NCBI GenBank assembly: GCA_946480935.1
Contig: CAMLLT010000003.1
Coordinates: forward strand, 1-42,458
Origin: an uncultured Bartonella sp.
Lineage (GTDB): Bacteria > Pseudomonadota > Alphaproteobacteria > Rhizobiales > Rhizobiaceae
Direction: 5' to 3'
DNA length: 42,458 bases
The notes under the pieces are model-generated. The model searched no databases and had not been told where the DNA came from. It was given only the letters and a program-made list of their open reading frames with translations. Both the position numbers and the translations under genes were made by a program. Shown here piece after piece: positions 32,017 through 42,458 of the stretch. Numbering within the stretch: the stretch's first letter is position 1; every line of letters begins with the position of its first letter.

Positions 32017-35000
32017 CAGTTGTTTATGGTCAGATTGATTTCATGATGTCCTGTCTTTTTCAGTCCGATGCCATTTTCAGGCTTTTCAACCTTCTTGTCG
32101 TCAACTGTCAAAACAGGATTTTTACCGCGATTAACCTTGATAACATAGGTTGCATTATCAAATTTGATGGTCGCTTCGTAACCCGGCCAATCTTTCGGCA
32201 GACATGGTTCGAGATAAAGTTTGGAACCATTGCGGTTAATGCCCAGAATAGATTCTGTAGCAGCACGGTAGAACCAACCGGCCGAACCCGTATACCATGT
32301 CCAGCCGCCCTGACCACGTCGTGGCTCGACCGAATATATATCGGCAGAAATCACATAAGGTTCGACACGATAGACATGAGGATTTTTCCCGTGGGAAATC
32401 GGGTTGATCATAGAAAAGACCTGATAGGCTTTGTCTTTGTCTCCGAGTTTGGCAAGTGCCAGAATGCTCCAGATTGCACCATGGGTATATTGACCACCAT
32501 TTTCGCGAATGCCGGCCGGATAACCCTTGATATACCCCGGTTCAAGTTCGGTCTTGTCAAAGGGAGGCCAGAACAGACGGATGAGTTGCCCTTTCTCGTC
32601 CAGCAAGTGCTCGAGCATGGATTGCATAGCCTGTTTTTGATGTTCTTCCGTTCCCATGCCGGAAATAACACTCCACGATTGGGCAATCGTATCAATCTGG
32701 CATTCGTCATTGGTGTGTGACCCCAAAGGCTCTCCATTATCGAAATAACCACGACGGTACCATTTTCCGTCCCATCCGCTGGTCTCAAGCGCTTTGGTCA
32801 GTGTTTCGAGATGCTGCGTCCATTTTTTGACGCGTTTTTCATCCTTACGTTCTTCGGCAATCGGAATGAAAGCTTGCAAGGCTGTTCCAAGGAACCAGCC
32901 AAGCCAGACACTTTCGCCTTTCCCTTCAATGCCCACAAGATTCATTCCGTCATTCCAGTCGCCGCCAAGCATTAACGGTAAACCATGTTCGCCGGTGCGT
33001 TTGACTGCAAGGTCAAGGGCAAGTGCGCAATGCTCGTAAAGAGTTGCGGTTTTTGGCGAAATGGCTGGCTGGAAATAGCTGTCATGCTGACCTTCCTTGA
33101 GTTTGTCGCCATCAATAAAGGCAATATCTGTATCAAGAAACGCATGATCGCCCGTGCTATTGACATAAAGCGCAGTACCATAACCGAGCCATGCCACGTC
33201 ATCGGAAATCAATGTTCTGACACCGGCGCCATTATCGGGCAGCCACCAATGTTGCACGTCGCCTTCCGGAAACTGGCGTGATGCGGCATTGATGATCTGT
33301 TCACGGGCGAGTTCGGGCTTAAGCAGCAAGAGTGACAATGTATCCTGCAACTGGTCGCGGAAACCGAACGCCCCACTTGCCTGATAAAATGCGGCTCTTG
33401 CCATGATGCGGCATGCATAGGTTTGATAAGGGAGCCAGTTATTGACCATAAGGTCGAATGAACGGTCATTTGTTTTGACTTGTAGGCCGGAAACAAAATC
33501 GGTCCATTGTTTTTTCTCTTTTTCAAGAACAGAGGTGAAAGTCTCTTTGCGTATGCTATCAAGGAGCTTTTCGGCTTCCAAACGATTTTTGGCATTACCG
33601 AGATAGAAGATAATCTCTTTCTTTTCACCGGCTTTCAATTCGATATCAAAAGCAAGTGCGGAGCATGGATCACGTCCTGCTTCAACCGTGTTAGAGAGCG
33701 GCTCGCCTTGACGGATCGCTTGCGGATGTTTGACAGTTCCGATCGAGCCGATGAACTCCGTTCTGTCGGCCGTATAACTTGAAGGTGCAAAGCTTGCCGC
33801 AATGAAGCTTACTTCTTCGGACTTCTCCGTATGATAAGGATTGCGAACAAAAAGCGCACCGCGTTTTTCGTCATAATCGGGAATGATGAAGGGAGCAGCT
33901 TTTGCCCTGACTGTGCCCAATACCCATTCGACATAATCGTAAAGCCTCAGGCTCCTCGGGCTCTTGTCTTCGTTTTTGATGACAAGGCGCGATAGCCTTA
34001 TCGGGCGTTTATTATCGACGGTATGGGTCAATTCCAGACTTATCGTTCCGTGTTTCGACGTGAATGTCGAATAGCCAAGGCCGTGGCGTGCTTCATAGAG
34101 CGCGCCATCATCACATTCGACAACCGAAACCGGCGAGAAACGTTTTAACGAGCGACGGTCAACAATATAAAGAGCCTCACCCGGACGGTTGACAACAGGG
34201 TCGTTCGCCCACGGTGTCAATTGGTAATCGCGGCTATTGCCCGACCACGTAAAACTCGACCCTTCAGCCGAAACGTGGAAACCGAAATGTTCGTTTGAAA
34301 TAACGTTAATCCATGGATTTGGCGTTGCATTTCTTCCCGAAAGACGAATGACATAGCTATTATCCTTGTCGAAACCGCCATAGCCATTCCAATAGGCAAG
34401 GTCTTTCCCATCAGGAAGCGGACAGGATTTATGCTGGTCGCCGATAATACCGATAGATGTAAATTGGCCTTGTTCAAGCGGCATAACAATCTCTTCGTGT
34501 TTGCCGCTTTTGCGTTGCGCAGCTTTACCATTGTTATGCGTCTTGGCAGATTGGGCAGCCTCCTCATCTTTATTGCGGTGGGAAAGGTCGGAATCGATAT
34601 TTTCCATGCGCTGCATCTGTTCGGACAAGGAGCCGTTTTGGGCTTGCAACACGATGCGGGCACTGGCAAGCAAAGTCTTGAAACTCTGCTCGTTCATCTG
34701 GTCACGGCGGACAGTGAAAATATGCTGGCGTCCATCTGCTTCGGCGGTGCGGTTGCGATAACCTTCGCACATCCATTCAATGGCGCGTTGGGTATCTTGC
34801 GCATAAGAAAAAGCCCGTTCGTTCAAAATGACAATATCGACAGTCAATCCGCGCATCCGCCAATATTCATGCGCTTTCAAAAGTCCGCGCAAGACTTCCA
34901 GATCGGCTTCATTATCAAGCCTGAGAAGGAAGATCGGAAAATCACCGGATATTGACATCGGCCATAAATCGGATTGTTTGCCAAGATTTTCAGCGAGCGC

Positions 35001-38000
35001 CTCCGAAGGTAAACGCCAAGTGCGATCGGGATAAATAAGCGATGTTGCATATTTCTGGTAAACGACAGATTCCTTTGGCTTGATACCAAGCTGGTAAAGC
35101 GACACTTGCGAACGTGTCCAGGCAAGCGAGAACTCGCGCTGGAATACATTCGGTTGACGGTAATATTCAACTTGGGACACGAGCTTTTCTTTTGAGTTTG
35201 CTGCAAATGTCCAGAAGATAAGTGTGGCTTTTTTGCGTGCCGGAACCCTAACACGACATCTTATTGCTGCGACAGGATCAAGCACACATCCCTCTGTTCC
35301 GGTCAGTGTCGCACCGCGGTCAAACGCGGCCGGACGGCGGATAGAACGACCACGACCGATAAAGACGCGCCGGTCGGTCTCGGCTTCCGCATCGCGAACG
35401 GCACCGGATGTATCGGTGACAAAATGGGCAACATGGATTTCCGGATCTTTCGGGTCGCGTTTGCGCCGTTTGGCATAAATTGTTCCGCCTTGATCGGCAA
35501 TCTCGGTTTCCACAAACATGCGTGCGAAGACCGTATGAGCCGCATCTGTCTCAGGCGTTGTCAATACCAGCTCGGCATAGGAAGTAATTTCAAGAATGCG
35601 GTCTTTCGAGGTGGTGTTGATAAGCTCGATACGTCGTCCTTCACCATCACCTTCGGATGCAACAATACATTCCACAGTCGATTTTATACCATCGACCGTT
35701 TTTGTATATTCGGCCTTTTCATCGGTGAAAACGGTTGAAGCTTCTTCATCGGCAACGCGCGTTGGTTCACCTGTTGCCGACCACCAGCGGCCGGAAGCAG
35801 GGTCACGCAAAAAGATGAAAGTGCCTTGCTGGTCTTCGGCTGCATCGGGCATGAAACGGGTAACAGCAATATTGTTCCAGCGACTATAGCCGGAACCTTT
35901 GCCTGTCAACATGACCGAATAGTTCCCATTTGACAAAAGCACAGTCGAACGTGGCTTGGTGAGTGGGGCTTTGATAACGCGAACCGGTGCGTCTTCAAAG
36001 CCGCCGGCATCACTGCGCATCGGATTTGCCGTTTTTGCATGAACCATAGGAATTTCACGCGGTGCTTTTTCCTGTAACAGAAGCTGTGCCGCTTCAATCA
36101 CCGGATCGCTATGGAAACGATCCCGCATGCGACCGTCGAAAATGACATTATCAATTGCCAGAATAGACATGCCGTGGTGGTGTGCATAATAATTTTTGAC
36201 GACAGCATATTTTTCGCCTTCACGCACACGCGCCGGTGTGAAATCGACCGAGTCATGAAAACCGTATTCGCCAAGTGCTCCAAGTTTGCGCAAGCGTGCA
36301 AGATTGGCAACTGCTTCTGTCGGCATATATTGGGACGCCAGAATGCTTGCATAAGGCGCAATAACAGCATTGCGCGAAAGCCCACGTTGAAGACCGAGAC
36401 TGGGAACACCAAAGTTGGAATATTGGTAATTCATCTGTTGGTCACGGGCATTAAAGGCTGCTTCCGAAATACCCCATGGCAATCCGCGTTCATTGGCATA
36501 TTGGATTTGTCTGCGAACAACGAGCCGGTTTGTCTGGTCAAGGAGCGATCCCAAAGGCTCGCGCATGACAAGCGGTGGCATTAAATATTCGAACATTGAA
36601 CCCGACCAGGAAAGCAAAGCGCCTTTCCAGCCGACCGGAACCAGCATACGACCAAGGCGGAACCAATGCTCGACCTTGACATCGCCTTTGGCAATGGCAA
36701 ACAGGCTCGAAAGACGGGCTTCCGAAGCAAGCAGATCATAGCAGCTTTCGTCAAGCTCGTTTTCCTGAACACGATAGCCGATTGACATCAAACGCCGTTC
36801 CTGTCGTTCAAGGAAATCGAACTTCATATCAAAGGCAAACTGACGGGCTTTTGCCGAAAGATCACTTAAAGTCTTGCGTAAAGCCTCGGTATCATGATCA
36901 GCTGTAGCGTCATGAGTGTGAGCTTCGCATGTCTCGATCAAACATTCGGCCCAAGAAACAGCATGACGTGATTCATCGCTGCCGATTTCGCCGTCAAGCT
37001 CGCTTGTGAGACGCCCTATATCATTGGCGGCCGTTGTGAGATTTGCTGTGCGGAACGTTGCCGTTTCCGGTTCATCCATAATCGAGCGGACGGCCCTGCG
37101 GAAATTGGCAATGCGTTCATCAATTCTTCTGCGAAGCGGGCGCAGGATGCGACGGTCATCGGGTATGAGGTTTAATGTTTCCTGCAAAATGTCATTAACA
37201 TCAAGGAGGCCTGCGAGATCACCTTGTAGGAATACCGATGGTGCTTCAGACCATTCTTTCAAGGCCGCAGCCAGTGTTACAAGATGGCCGGCAAGATTGC
37301 CCGAGTCGACAGTCGAGACATAGCTCGGTACAAGGGGGCGCAAAGTGTCGGTTTCATACCAGTTGAAGAAATGCCCGCGGAATCTCTCCATTTTATCCAT
37401 TGTATCGAGTGTGCGTTCGATACGCTGGATGGCATCATCAAAACTGACCCAGCCGAAATCACGTGCAGCGACTGTTGATAGCAAATAGACGCCGATATTG
37501 GTTGGCGAGGTTCTACGCGCGAGAACCGGTACCGGATCTTCCTGATAATTGTCGGGAGGAAGAAAGTGGTTATCGGCATTGGCGAATGTTTCGTAATAAT
37601 GCCAGGTACGGCGAGCAATACGCCGAAGTTCATTTTTATCGGATGGCCGGATTTCAAGCGAATCCTGAAAGGCAGCCGAACGGCTTACAATCCAGGCAAT
37701 AAGCGGTGAAAAGAACCAGGCAAGGCCAAAGGGCAGGGCTACAAAGACAGCAGAATTATGAAGTGCTGCCGGAAGCGCAATCGAAATCACACCAATCAAT
37801 GTCGCCGGCCACATGGTGGTGACATAATAGGAAAGCGTGTTGGGCGAAGAACGCGTTGCTGCCGATGTTTTCCATTCAAGCAGATGTTTGTGTGAAACAA
37901 ACATACGATAGAGCGTACGGATAATCGCATCAACCATATAAAATGCCGAATAGGCGAGGAAGGTTGTGCGCAGTGCAACATCTGCCGTGCTTGTTGCAAT

Positions 38001-40610
38001 ATTTGTCAATACCGATTGGAAGTGGCCACGCAAGGAATTATCCATGCTTGTCGGCATAATGTTGCGCAGAACACCAAGTGTGGGGGCAATAAACATGCCC
38101 AAAAGCAGAAATAATTGCCAGAAAACAGCCGTATGAAGCGGCAAAGCACACCAACCGACAAGCGAGGCAATAATCCACATGAGCGGTGTCAGAGAACGCC
38201 GCAAATTATCCTGCATTTTCCAGCGGGTAATGAGGTTGATATTGTGACGGGTGAAAAGATAGGGCAGCAATTGCCAGTCACCGCGGATCCAGCGATGATG
38301 ACGGGCAACATCGACATTATAAGCCGTCGGATAATCTTCAACCACCTCGACATCGCTCACAAAACCGACACGCGCATAACCGCCTTCAAGAAGGTCATGG
38401 CTCAACACACTATTTTCGCGCACTTTGTCGGCAAGCGCTATTTCAAACGCATCAATGTCATAAAGGCCTTTGCCGGTATAGGTTCCTTCGCCCAAAAGGT
38501 CCTGATAGGTATCGGAGACGGCAAAAACATAAGGATCTATGCCGCGATTGACCGAAAAGACACGCTGCAGGAATGAAGCATCATCACCGGTGGTAAGCGA
38601 GGGTGTCACACGCGGCTGAAGAATGCCATAACCGCTTTTAACCGTATGTGTTTTCGGGTCAATGACCGGACGATTCAATGGATGATTGAGTTTTCCGACG
38701 AGGCGGGTGACGGCCTCGGTGGTGAGCCTTGTGTCGGAATCAAGCGTCATGACAAAGCGGCAATCCATTGGCAGACGTGGGTCTGTCGGGAAGAAACTGG
38801 TATCACGGTCACCGCGCAAAAGCAGATTCAATTCATGCAGCTTGCCACGTTTACGCTCCCAGCCCATATAGCAATCTTCGCTGGGATTGTACAAACGGTG
38901 ACGATGTAAAATGAAAAATAGTGGCTGCCCGTCACCGCGATAATACCGGTTAAGATCGGCAATACCTTTTTGCGCATATTCGAGAAGATCGCGATCGTCT
39001 GCCGTTTCTTCCTTTTTCGAGTCGGCCCAGTCAGTTACCAAGGCAAAATAAATGGCCCCTTGCGGGTTAGAGAGATAGTGAACTTCGAGGTTCCTTATCT
39101 GCTCGTCAATAGAATCGCGCGAGGTTATCATTGTCGGAACGACAACAAGCGTTTTGGCTTCTTCCGGAATGCCGTCCTTATATTCATATCCTATCAACCG
39201 GCGTGGTTCGACAGTCCAGGCAACCAGAGTATTGAAGAGCGCAAAAGCGGTATCCATTGTCGGGAAAAGTGCCAGTGCTGTGAAGGTTAGCGACAATGCG
39301 TGGCTCAAGCCGGTTCCCCTCAGCAATGCATAAACTGCAAGCAGGATAAGAATCGTTATGACAGAAACCGGAATGGCAATGCTGAAAATTTTCATCCCGC
39401 GGAAGGAACGCATGAAACGGGTCGAGAACGGGCAATCATAATTGCAAGCCTGTTCAAAAGCTTCTCGTCCAGGTCCCACAAGATACCAAGCAACCGATGC
39501 ACCAGTCGCGACACCGTCTTTCTTTGTATTCTCGACCATGTCGATTGCTTTTTTTGTCACTTCCAGTTCGGTTAACGGCGAACGACGGGCAATTTTTTCG
39601 ATGATGACGCGATAGGTATTGCGCGATGGAAAGTCGATTTCTCCGAAATCGCTGTTTTCACGCAACATGAAATCGACATGGCTGACCGTTTCGAACCAGT
39701 ATGTCCAATCAACGTCATCAATCGCTTTCAGGGCGCGGATGATATTGCCCATGGTCACACCGCCGGTTGATTGGCGCGAATGTTCTTCGGCTGTTGCCGA
39801 TTCAGGGTCGCTGCCATGACGATGTAACTGCTCTTCGAGCCAGTTCAAGGCTGTTGTTGAATCAACAGAAGCGCCACGCAAACGATAGAGAAGATGGGCC
39901 GCAAAAGTCGGGTCGGCAACAAGTGCCTCATAGGTTGAAAAAATGCTCTGAAGTGCATTATCATTTTCAGCCAGAGCCATTTGGTCAGCGGCCTGATTTG
40001 CAAATCGCCGCATCCGGCGGGCTTTTTCAATGCGCATGGAAAGCCGGCGTGCATTTTCGATGAGAACCATACGGACAGCCGAAGGCAAAGCCCATAATTC
40101 GCCAATCTGGAAATCTGCAACCTGTTGGTAACCATTGACCATGGCCGTTAAAGTTTTAAGCGAAAAACTGCTGTCGGTATGCGCAACATAAAGCCAGGCT
40201 AGAGCGAAAATCCTTGGCAGTTCATTTTCACCTTTATAAGGGGGAAGCTGTTTGACAAATGCACGCGGAAAATCACGCCGCGCCTGCTGGATGGTTTTAT
40301 CGATCGTATAATGGTTATCGAGCAGCCATTGGGCAGCCGGTGTAATGGTCTCGTTATTGCGAGCGGCGGCATCGGTCGAGCGGAAGGTATGCAAAATGAG
40401 CTTGGAATTCTCGGTGAGCCGTTCTCTAAAATCGAATGGCGTATATTCCGGCAAAACAATTTTTTTGCCCTCGGCCATTTCATGGGCCAGTTGCTGCAGC
40501 TCGTCTTCCGACTTGAAGGTCGAGCGGATTGGAAAAGCTGTATCAGGAAGGTAGCGTATTTCCGTTTGCTGAGAAAGAAGCCATTTAATTGATGATGCAG
40601 TTTCCGCCAT
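32016..40610 (-). CDS. ndvB: Cyclic beta-1,2-glucan synthetase (NdvB/ChvB/Cgs; GT84 + GH94 domains)
   Basis: 2864 aa; MTLDSDTRLTTEAV, RHHRWIRGDWQLLPYLF, repeated glycosyl-hydrolase-associated domains, C-terminal phosphorylase-like region FGFRDQLQDTLSLL...GGDWNDGMNLVG...RGQGGWTWYTGSAGWFYRA. Confidence 0.97.
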   Translation of the reverse strand: MAETASSIKWLLSQQTEIRYLPDTAFPIRSTFKSEDELQQLAHEMAEGKKIVLPEYTPFDFRERLTENSKLILHTFRSTDAAARNNETITPAAQWLLDNHYTIDKTIQQARRDFPRAFVKQLPPYKGENELPRIFALAWLYVAHTDSSFSLKTLTAMVNGYQQVADFQIGELWALPSAVRMVLIENARRLSMRIEKARRMRRFANQAADQMALAENDNALQSIFSTYEALVADPTFAAHLLYRLRGASVDSTTALNWLEEQLHRHGSDPESATAEEHSRQSTGGVTMGNIIRALKAIDDVDWTYWFETVSHVDFMLRENSDFGEIDFPSRNTYRVIIEKIARRSPLTELEVTKKAIDMVENTKKDGVATGASVAWYLVGPGREAFEQACNYDCPFSTRFMRSFRGMKIFSIAIPVSVITILILLAVYALLRGTGLSHALSLTFTALALFPTMDTAFALFNTLVAWTVEPRRLIGYEYKDGIPEEAKTLVVVPTMITSRDSIDEQIRNLEVHYLSNPQGAIYFALVTDWADSKKEETADDRDLLEYAQKGIADLNRYYRGDGQPLFFILHRHRLYNPSEDCYMGWERKRGKLHELNLLLRGDRDTSFFPTDPRLPMDCRFVMTLDSDTRLTTEAVTRLVGKLNHPLNRPVIDPKTHTVKSGYGILQPRVTPSLTTGDDASFLQRVFSVNRGIDPYVFAVSDTYQDLLGEGTYTGKGLYDIDAFEIALADKVRENSVLSHDLLEGGYARVGFVSDVEVVEDYPTAYNVDVARHHRWIRGDWQLLPYLFTRHNINLITRWKMQDNLRRSLTPLMWIIASLVGWCALPLHTAVFWQLFLLLGMFIAPTLGVLRNIMPTSMDNSLRGHFQSVLTNIATSTADVALRTTFLAYSAFYMVDAIIRTLYRMFVSHKHLLEWKTSAATRSSPNTLSYYVTTMWPATLIGVISIALPAALHNSAVFVALPFGLAWFFSPLIAWIVSRSAAFQDSLEIRPSDKNELRRIARRTWHYYETFANADNHFLPPDNYQEDPVPVLARRTSPTNIGVYLLSTVAARDFGWVSFDDAIQRIERTLDTMDKMERFRGHFFNWYETDTLRPLVPSYVSTVDSGNLAGHLVTLAAALKEWSEAPSVFLQGDLAGLLDVNDILQETLNLIPDDRRILRPLRRRIDERIANFRRAVRSIMDEPETATFRTANLTTAANDIGRLTSELDGEIGSDESRHAVSWAECLIETCEAHTHDATADHDTEALRKTLSDLSAKARQFAFDMKFDFLERQERRLMSIGYRVQENELDESCYDLLASEARLSSLFAIAKGDVKVEHWFRLGRMLVPVGWKGALLSWSGSMFEYLMPPLVMREPLGSLLDQTNRLVVRRQIQYANERGLPWGISEAAFNARDQQMNYQYSNFGVPSLGLQRGLSRNAVIAPYASILASQYMPTEAVANLARLRKLGALGEYGFHDSVDFTPARVREGEKYAVVKNYYAHHHGMSILAIDNVIFDGRMRDRFHSDPVIEAAQLLLQEKAPREIPMVHAKTANPMRSDAGGFEDAPVRVIKAPLTKPRSTVLLSNGNYSVMLTGKGSGYSRWNNIAVTRFMPDAAEDQQGTFIFLRDPASGRWWSATGEPTRVADEEASTVFTDEKAEYTKTVDGIKSTVECIVASEGDGEGRRIELINTTSKDRILEITSYAELVLTTPETDAAHTVFARMFVETEIADQGGTIYAKRRKRDPKDPEIHVAHFVTDTSGAVRDAEAETDRRVFIGRGRSIRRPAAFDRGATLTGTEGCVLDPVAAIRCRVRVPARKKATLIFWTFAANSKEKLVSQVEYYRQPNVFQREFSLAWTRSQVSLYQLGIKPKESVVYQKYATSLIYPDRTWRLPSEALAENLGKQSDLWPMSISGDFPIFLLRLDNEADLEVLRGLLKAHEYWRMRGLTVDIVILNERAFSYAQDTQRAIEWMCEGYRNRTAEADGRQHIFTVRRDQMNEQSFKTLLASARIVLQAQNGSLSEQMQRMENIDSDLSHRNKDEEAAQSAKTHNNGKAAQRKSGKHEEIVMPLEQGQFTSIGIIGDQHKSCPLPDGKDLAYWNGYGGFDKDNSYVIRLSGRNATPNPWINVISNEHFGFHVSAEGSSFTWSGNSRDYQLTPWANDPVVNRPGEALYIVDRRSLKRFSPVSVVECDDGALYEARHGLGYSTFTSKHGTISLELTHTVDNKRPIRLSRLVIKNEDKSPRSLRLYDYVEWVLGTVRAKAAPFIIPDYDEKRGALFVRNPYHTEKSEEVSFIAASFAPSSYTADRTEFIGSIGTVKHPQAIRQGEPLSNTVEAGRDPCSALAFDIELKAGEKKEIIFYLGNAKNRLEAEKLLDSIRKETFTSVLEKEKKQWTDFVSGLQVKTNDRSFDLMVNNWLPYQTYACRIMARAAFYQASGAFGFRDQLQDTLSLLLLKPELAREQIINAASRQFPEGDVQHWWLPDNGAGVRTLISDDVAWLGYGTALYVNSTGDHAFLDTDIAFIDGDKLKEGQHDSYFQPAISPKTATLYEHCALALDLAVKRTGEHGLPLMLGGDWNDGMNLVGIEGKGESVWLGWFLGTALQAFIPIAEERKDEKRVKKWTQHLETLTKALETSGWDGKWYRRGYFDNGEPLGSHTNDECQIDTIAQSWSVISGMGTEEHQKQAMQSMLEHLLDEKGQLIRLFWPPFDKTELEPGYIKGYPAGIRENGGQYTHGAIWSILALAKLGDKDKAYQVFSMINPISHGKNPHVYRVEPYVISADIYSVEPRRGQGGWTWYTGSAGWFYRAATESILGINRNGSKLYLEPCLPKDWPGYEATIKFDNATYVIKVNRGKNPVLTVDDKKVEKPENGIGLKKTGHHEINLTINN

Positions 40611-40901
40611 ATTATTTGATCCTTGCCTTAAAAAAGCTCACGCGACAGAATTTAGCCTGTTTTTTTAACGATAAACTATATCTTTTTTATTAAACTCAAT
40701 TTTCGATTTTTTTGGTAAACGCCAAACACTTTATATTACATGCCGATAAAAATAGGACATAGTGTTAAAAATTGCATTAAATACCGCTGTTATGAGGGGA
40801 AAAAGATCGGCAAATCAGGGCATTCCTTTAATAAAACAGTTCCCCGACATATTCGTTAAACAGCCATAAAGTTTAAGAATTTATTTATAAAGCAATCAAC
40901 T

Positions 40902-40929
40902 AAAGCCCCGTTAGAGAAAACGGGGCTTT
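40902..40929 (-). terminator. Terminator-like hairpin downstream of maeB
   Basis: AAAGCCCCG-TTAGAGAAAA-CGGGGCTTT; T-tail weak. Confidence 0.7.
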
Positions 40930-40944
40930 AAAATCCGGATGGGT

Positions 40945-42458
40945 CTATTTTGTCGTGTTATAGGCTGCCAATGCTGCCATAGTAACTATGTCGGAATCAC
41001 GTGCTCCCAAGGGAACAATCTGGGCCGATTTTTCAAGTCCAACAAGAATGGGGCCGATCAGGGTTGCTCCGCCGAGTTCCTGCAACATTTTGCTGGCAAT
41101 TGAAGCGGAATGGTAGCCCGGCATAACCAGAACATTGGCCGGTTCACTCAAGCCCATGAATGGATATTGCTCCATCATTTTCGGATTGAGGGCAACATCG
41201 GCACTCATTTCGCCATCAACTTCGAAATTGACATTGCGCGCGCGAAGCAATTTGACCGCTTCCTGAATACGTTGTGCACCTTCACCTTTCATGTGACCGA
41301 AAGTAGAATATGCCAGAAGTGCGACGCGTGGCTTATAGCTCATATCATGGGCAAAATTTGCCGCTTGTTCGGCAATATCAGCCAATTCTTCCGGATTCGG
41401 GTGTTCCGAAATAGCGGTGTCGGCAATAAAAACAGTGCGACCGCGGCAAATTGCCATAGAAATACCGACAACCCGTTCGCCGGCTTTTATGTCAATAACG
41501 CGCAGGACATCAACAAGTCCGGTTTCATAATTACGTGTTACGCCGGTAATCATCGCATCAGCGTCGCCCAATGCCAACATGCATGCGGCAAAATGATTAC
41601 GATCATTATTGATATAACGGTGACAATCTCTCAATAGCCAACCTTTTCGTTGCATTTTGCTATAGAGATAATCGGCATAAGCATCTTTTCGATCGGACAG
41701 GCGGGCATTGGCAATTTTTATTCCGGATCTGTTAAGGTCGATACCGGCTGCCTTTGCTCTTTTTTCGATAACATCTTCATGCCCAACCAGAATGGCACTA
41801 CCGAGGTTCTGGTTGACGTAAGAAACGGCTGCCCGCATAACCTGTTCTTCTTCACCTTCGGCAAAGACAATCCGTTTGGGATTTTGCCGCACGCGATTAT
41901 AAACACCGCGCATTGTTGCGGCTATCGGGTCACGCCGCGCAGCCAAATCCCGCGCATAAGCTTCGAGATCAGCAATAGGCTTACCGGCAACGCCGCTTTC
42001 CATTGCCGCCTTGGCAACAGCAGTCGGAATGGCAGATAACAGGCGTGAATCAAACGGTACCGGAATGATATAATTCGGCCCGAATTTAAGCCGGCTGCCC
42101 CGATAGGCTTCGGCGACATCGTCAGGCACTTCTTCACGGGCAAGTTGGGCTATGGCTTTTGCTGCCGCAATTTTCATTGTTTCATTGATCGTGCTGGCGC
42201 GTACGTCAAGCGCTCCGCGGAAAATATAAGGAAAGCATAAAACATTGTTTATCTGGTTAGGGTAATCCGAGCGCCCGGTAGCCATAATGGCATCATCACG
42301 CACTTTGGCAACTTCTTCCGGCGTAATTTCAGGATCAGGATTGGCCATAGCAAAAATGATCGGTTTCGGAGCCATGGATTTGACCATTTCTGGTGTCAGA
42401 ACACCTTTGGCCGAAACGCCAAAGAAAACATCTGCCCCTTCAAGTGCTTCGGCAAGTG
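40945..42458 (-). CDS. maeB: NADP-dependent malic enzyme with C-terminal phosphotransacetylase-like domain (MaeB type), C-terminal part; runs off window edge
   Basis: Frame continues past the listed M at 42387 to the edge (LAEALEGADVFFGVSAKGVLTPEMVKSM...); FAMANPDPEITPEEV, GRSDYPNQINNVLCFPYIFRGALDV, PTA-like PGYHSASIASKMLQELGGATLIGPILVG. Confidence 0.96.
   Translation of the reverse strand, partial: LAEALEGADVFFGVSAKGVLTPEMVKSMAPKPIIFAMANPDPEITPEEVAKVRDDAIMATGRSDYPNQINNVLCFPYIFRGALDVRASTINETMKIAAAKAIAQLAREEVPDDVAEAYRGSRLKFGPNYIIPVPFDSRLLSAIPTAVAKAAMESGVAGKPIADLEAYARDLAARRDPIAATMRGVYNRVRQNPKRIVFAEGEEEQVMRAAVSYVNQNLGSAILVGHEDVIEKRAKAAGIDLNRSGIKIANARLSDRKDAYADYLYSKMQRKGWLLRDCHRYINNDRNHFAACMLALGDADAMITGVTRNYETGLVDVLRVIDIKAGERVVGISMAICRGRTVFIADTAISEHPNPEELADIAEQAANFAHDMSYKPRVALLAYSTFGHMKGEGAQRIQEAVKLLRARNVNFEVDGEMSADVALNPKMMEQYPFMGLSEPANVLVMPGYHSASIASKMLQELGGATLIGPILVGLEKSAQIVPLGARDSDIVTMAALAAYNTTK

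Noticed and set aside
33507-40063. Many 60-200 aa ORFs inside the cyclic glucan synthetase gene on both strands
   Set aside because: The 2864-aa minus-strand frame is continuous and domain-consistent; the others are by-products of codon bias.

Overview
This 42.5 kb window looks like ordinary, mostly core chromosome of an alphaproteobacterium. Gene content (ActSR/RegBA-type sensor system, MmcB, Irr-like regulator, cyclic beta-1,2-glucan synthetase, MaeB) points to Rhizobiales, possibly Bartonellaceae; this is inference only. I assign about 27 protein-coding genes: ubiB (partial), ubiE, upp, a PepSY protein, an Irr-like Fur-family regulator divergent from a sitABCD-type Mn/Fe ABC importer, a GT25 glycosyltransferase, an L,D-transpeptidase lipoprotein, DUF454, RlpA-like, HdeD-like, cardiolipin synthase, EEP-family hydrolase, DUF2794, BI-1/YccA, an FtsX-type ABC permease with its ATPase, a GDSL arylesterase, mmcB, actR/actS, hrpB, an ornithine cyclodeaminase-like/RidA pair, gyrB, pncB, a 2864-aa cyclic glucan synthetase and maeB (partial). 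I found no CRISPR array, phage, transposase, rRNA, tRNA or defence island. The most interesting signals are non-coding: (1) a compact ~115-nt RNA locus of three consecutive hairpins, each with an anti-Shine-Dalgarno CUCCUCC-type loop, the last resembling an intrinsic terminator (cuckoo/alpha-r14-like sRNA); (2) a 19-bp perfect palindrome and related sites between the Irr-like regulator, which lacks the usual His-rich motif, and sitABCD; (3) a possible leader-peptide/alternative-hairpin attenuator upstream of gyrB. No clearly undescribed multi-gene system is visible.
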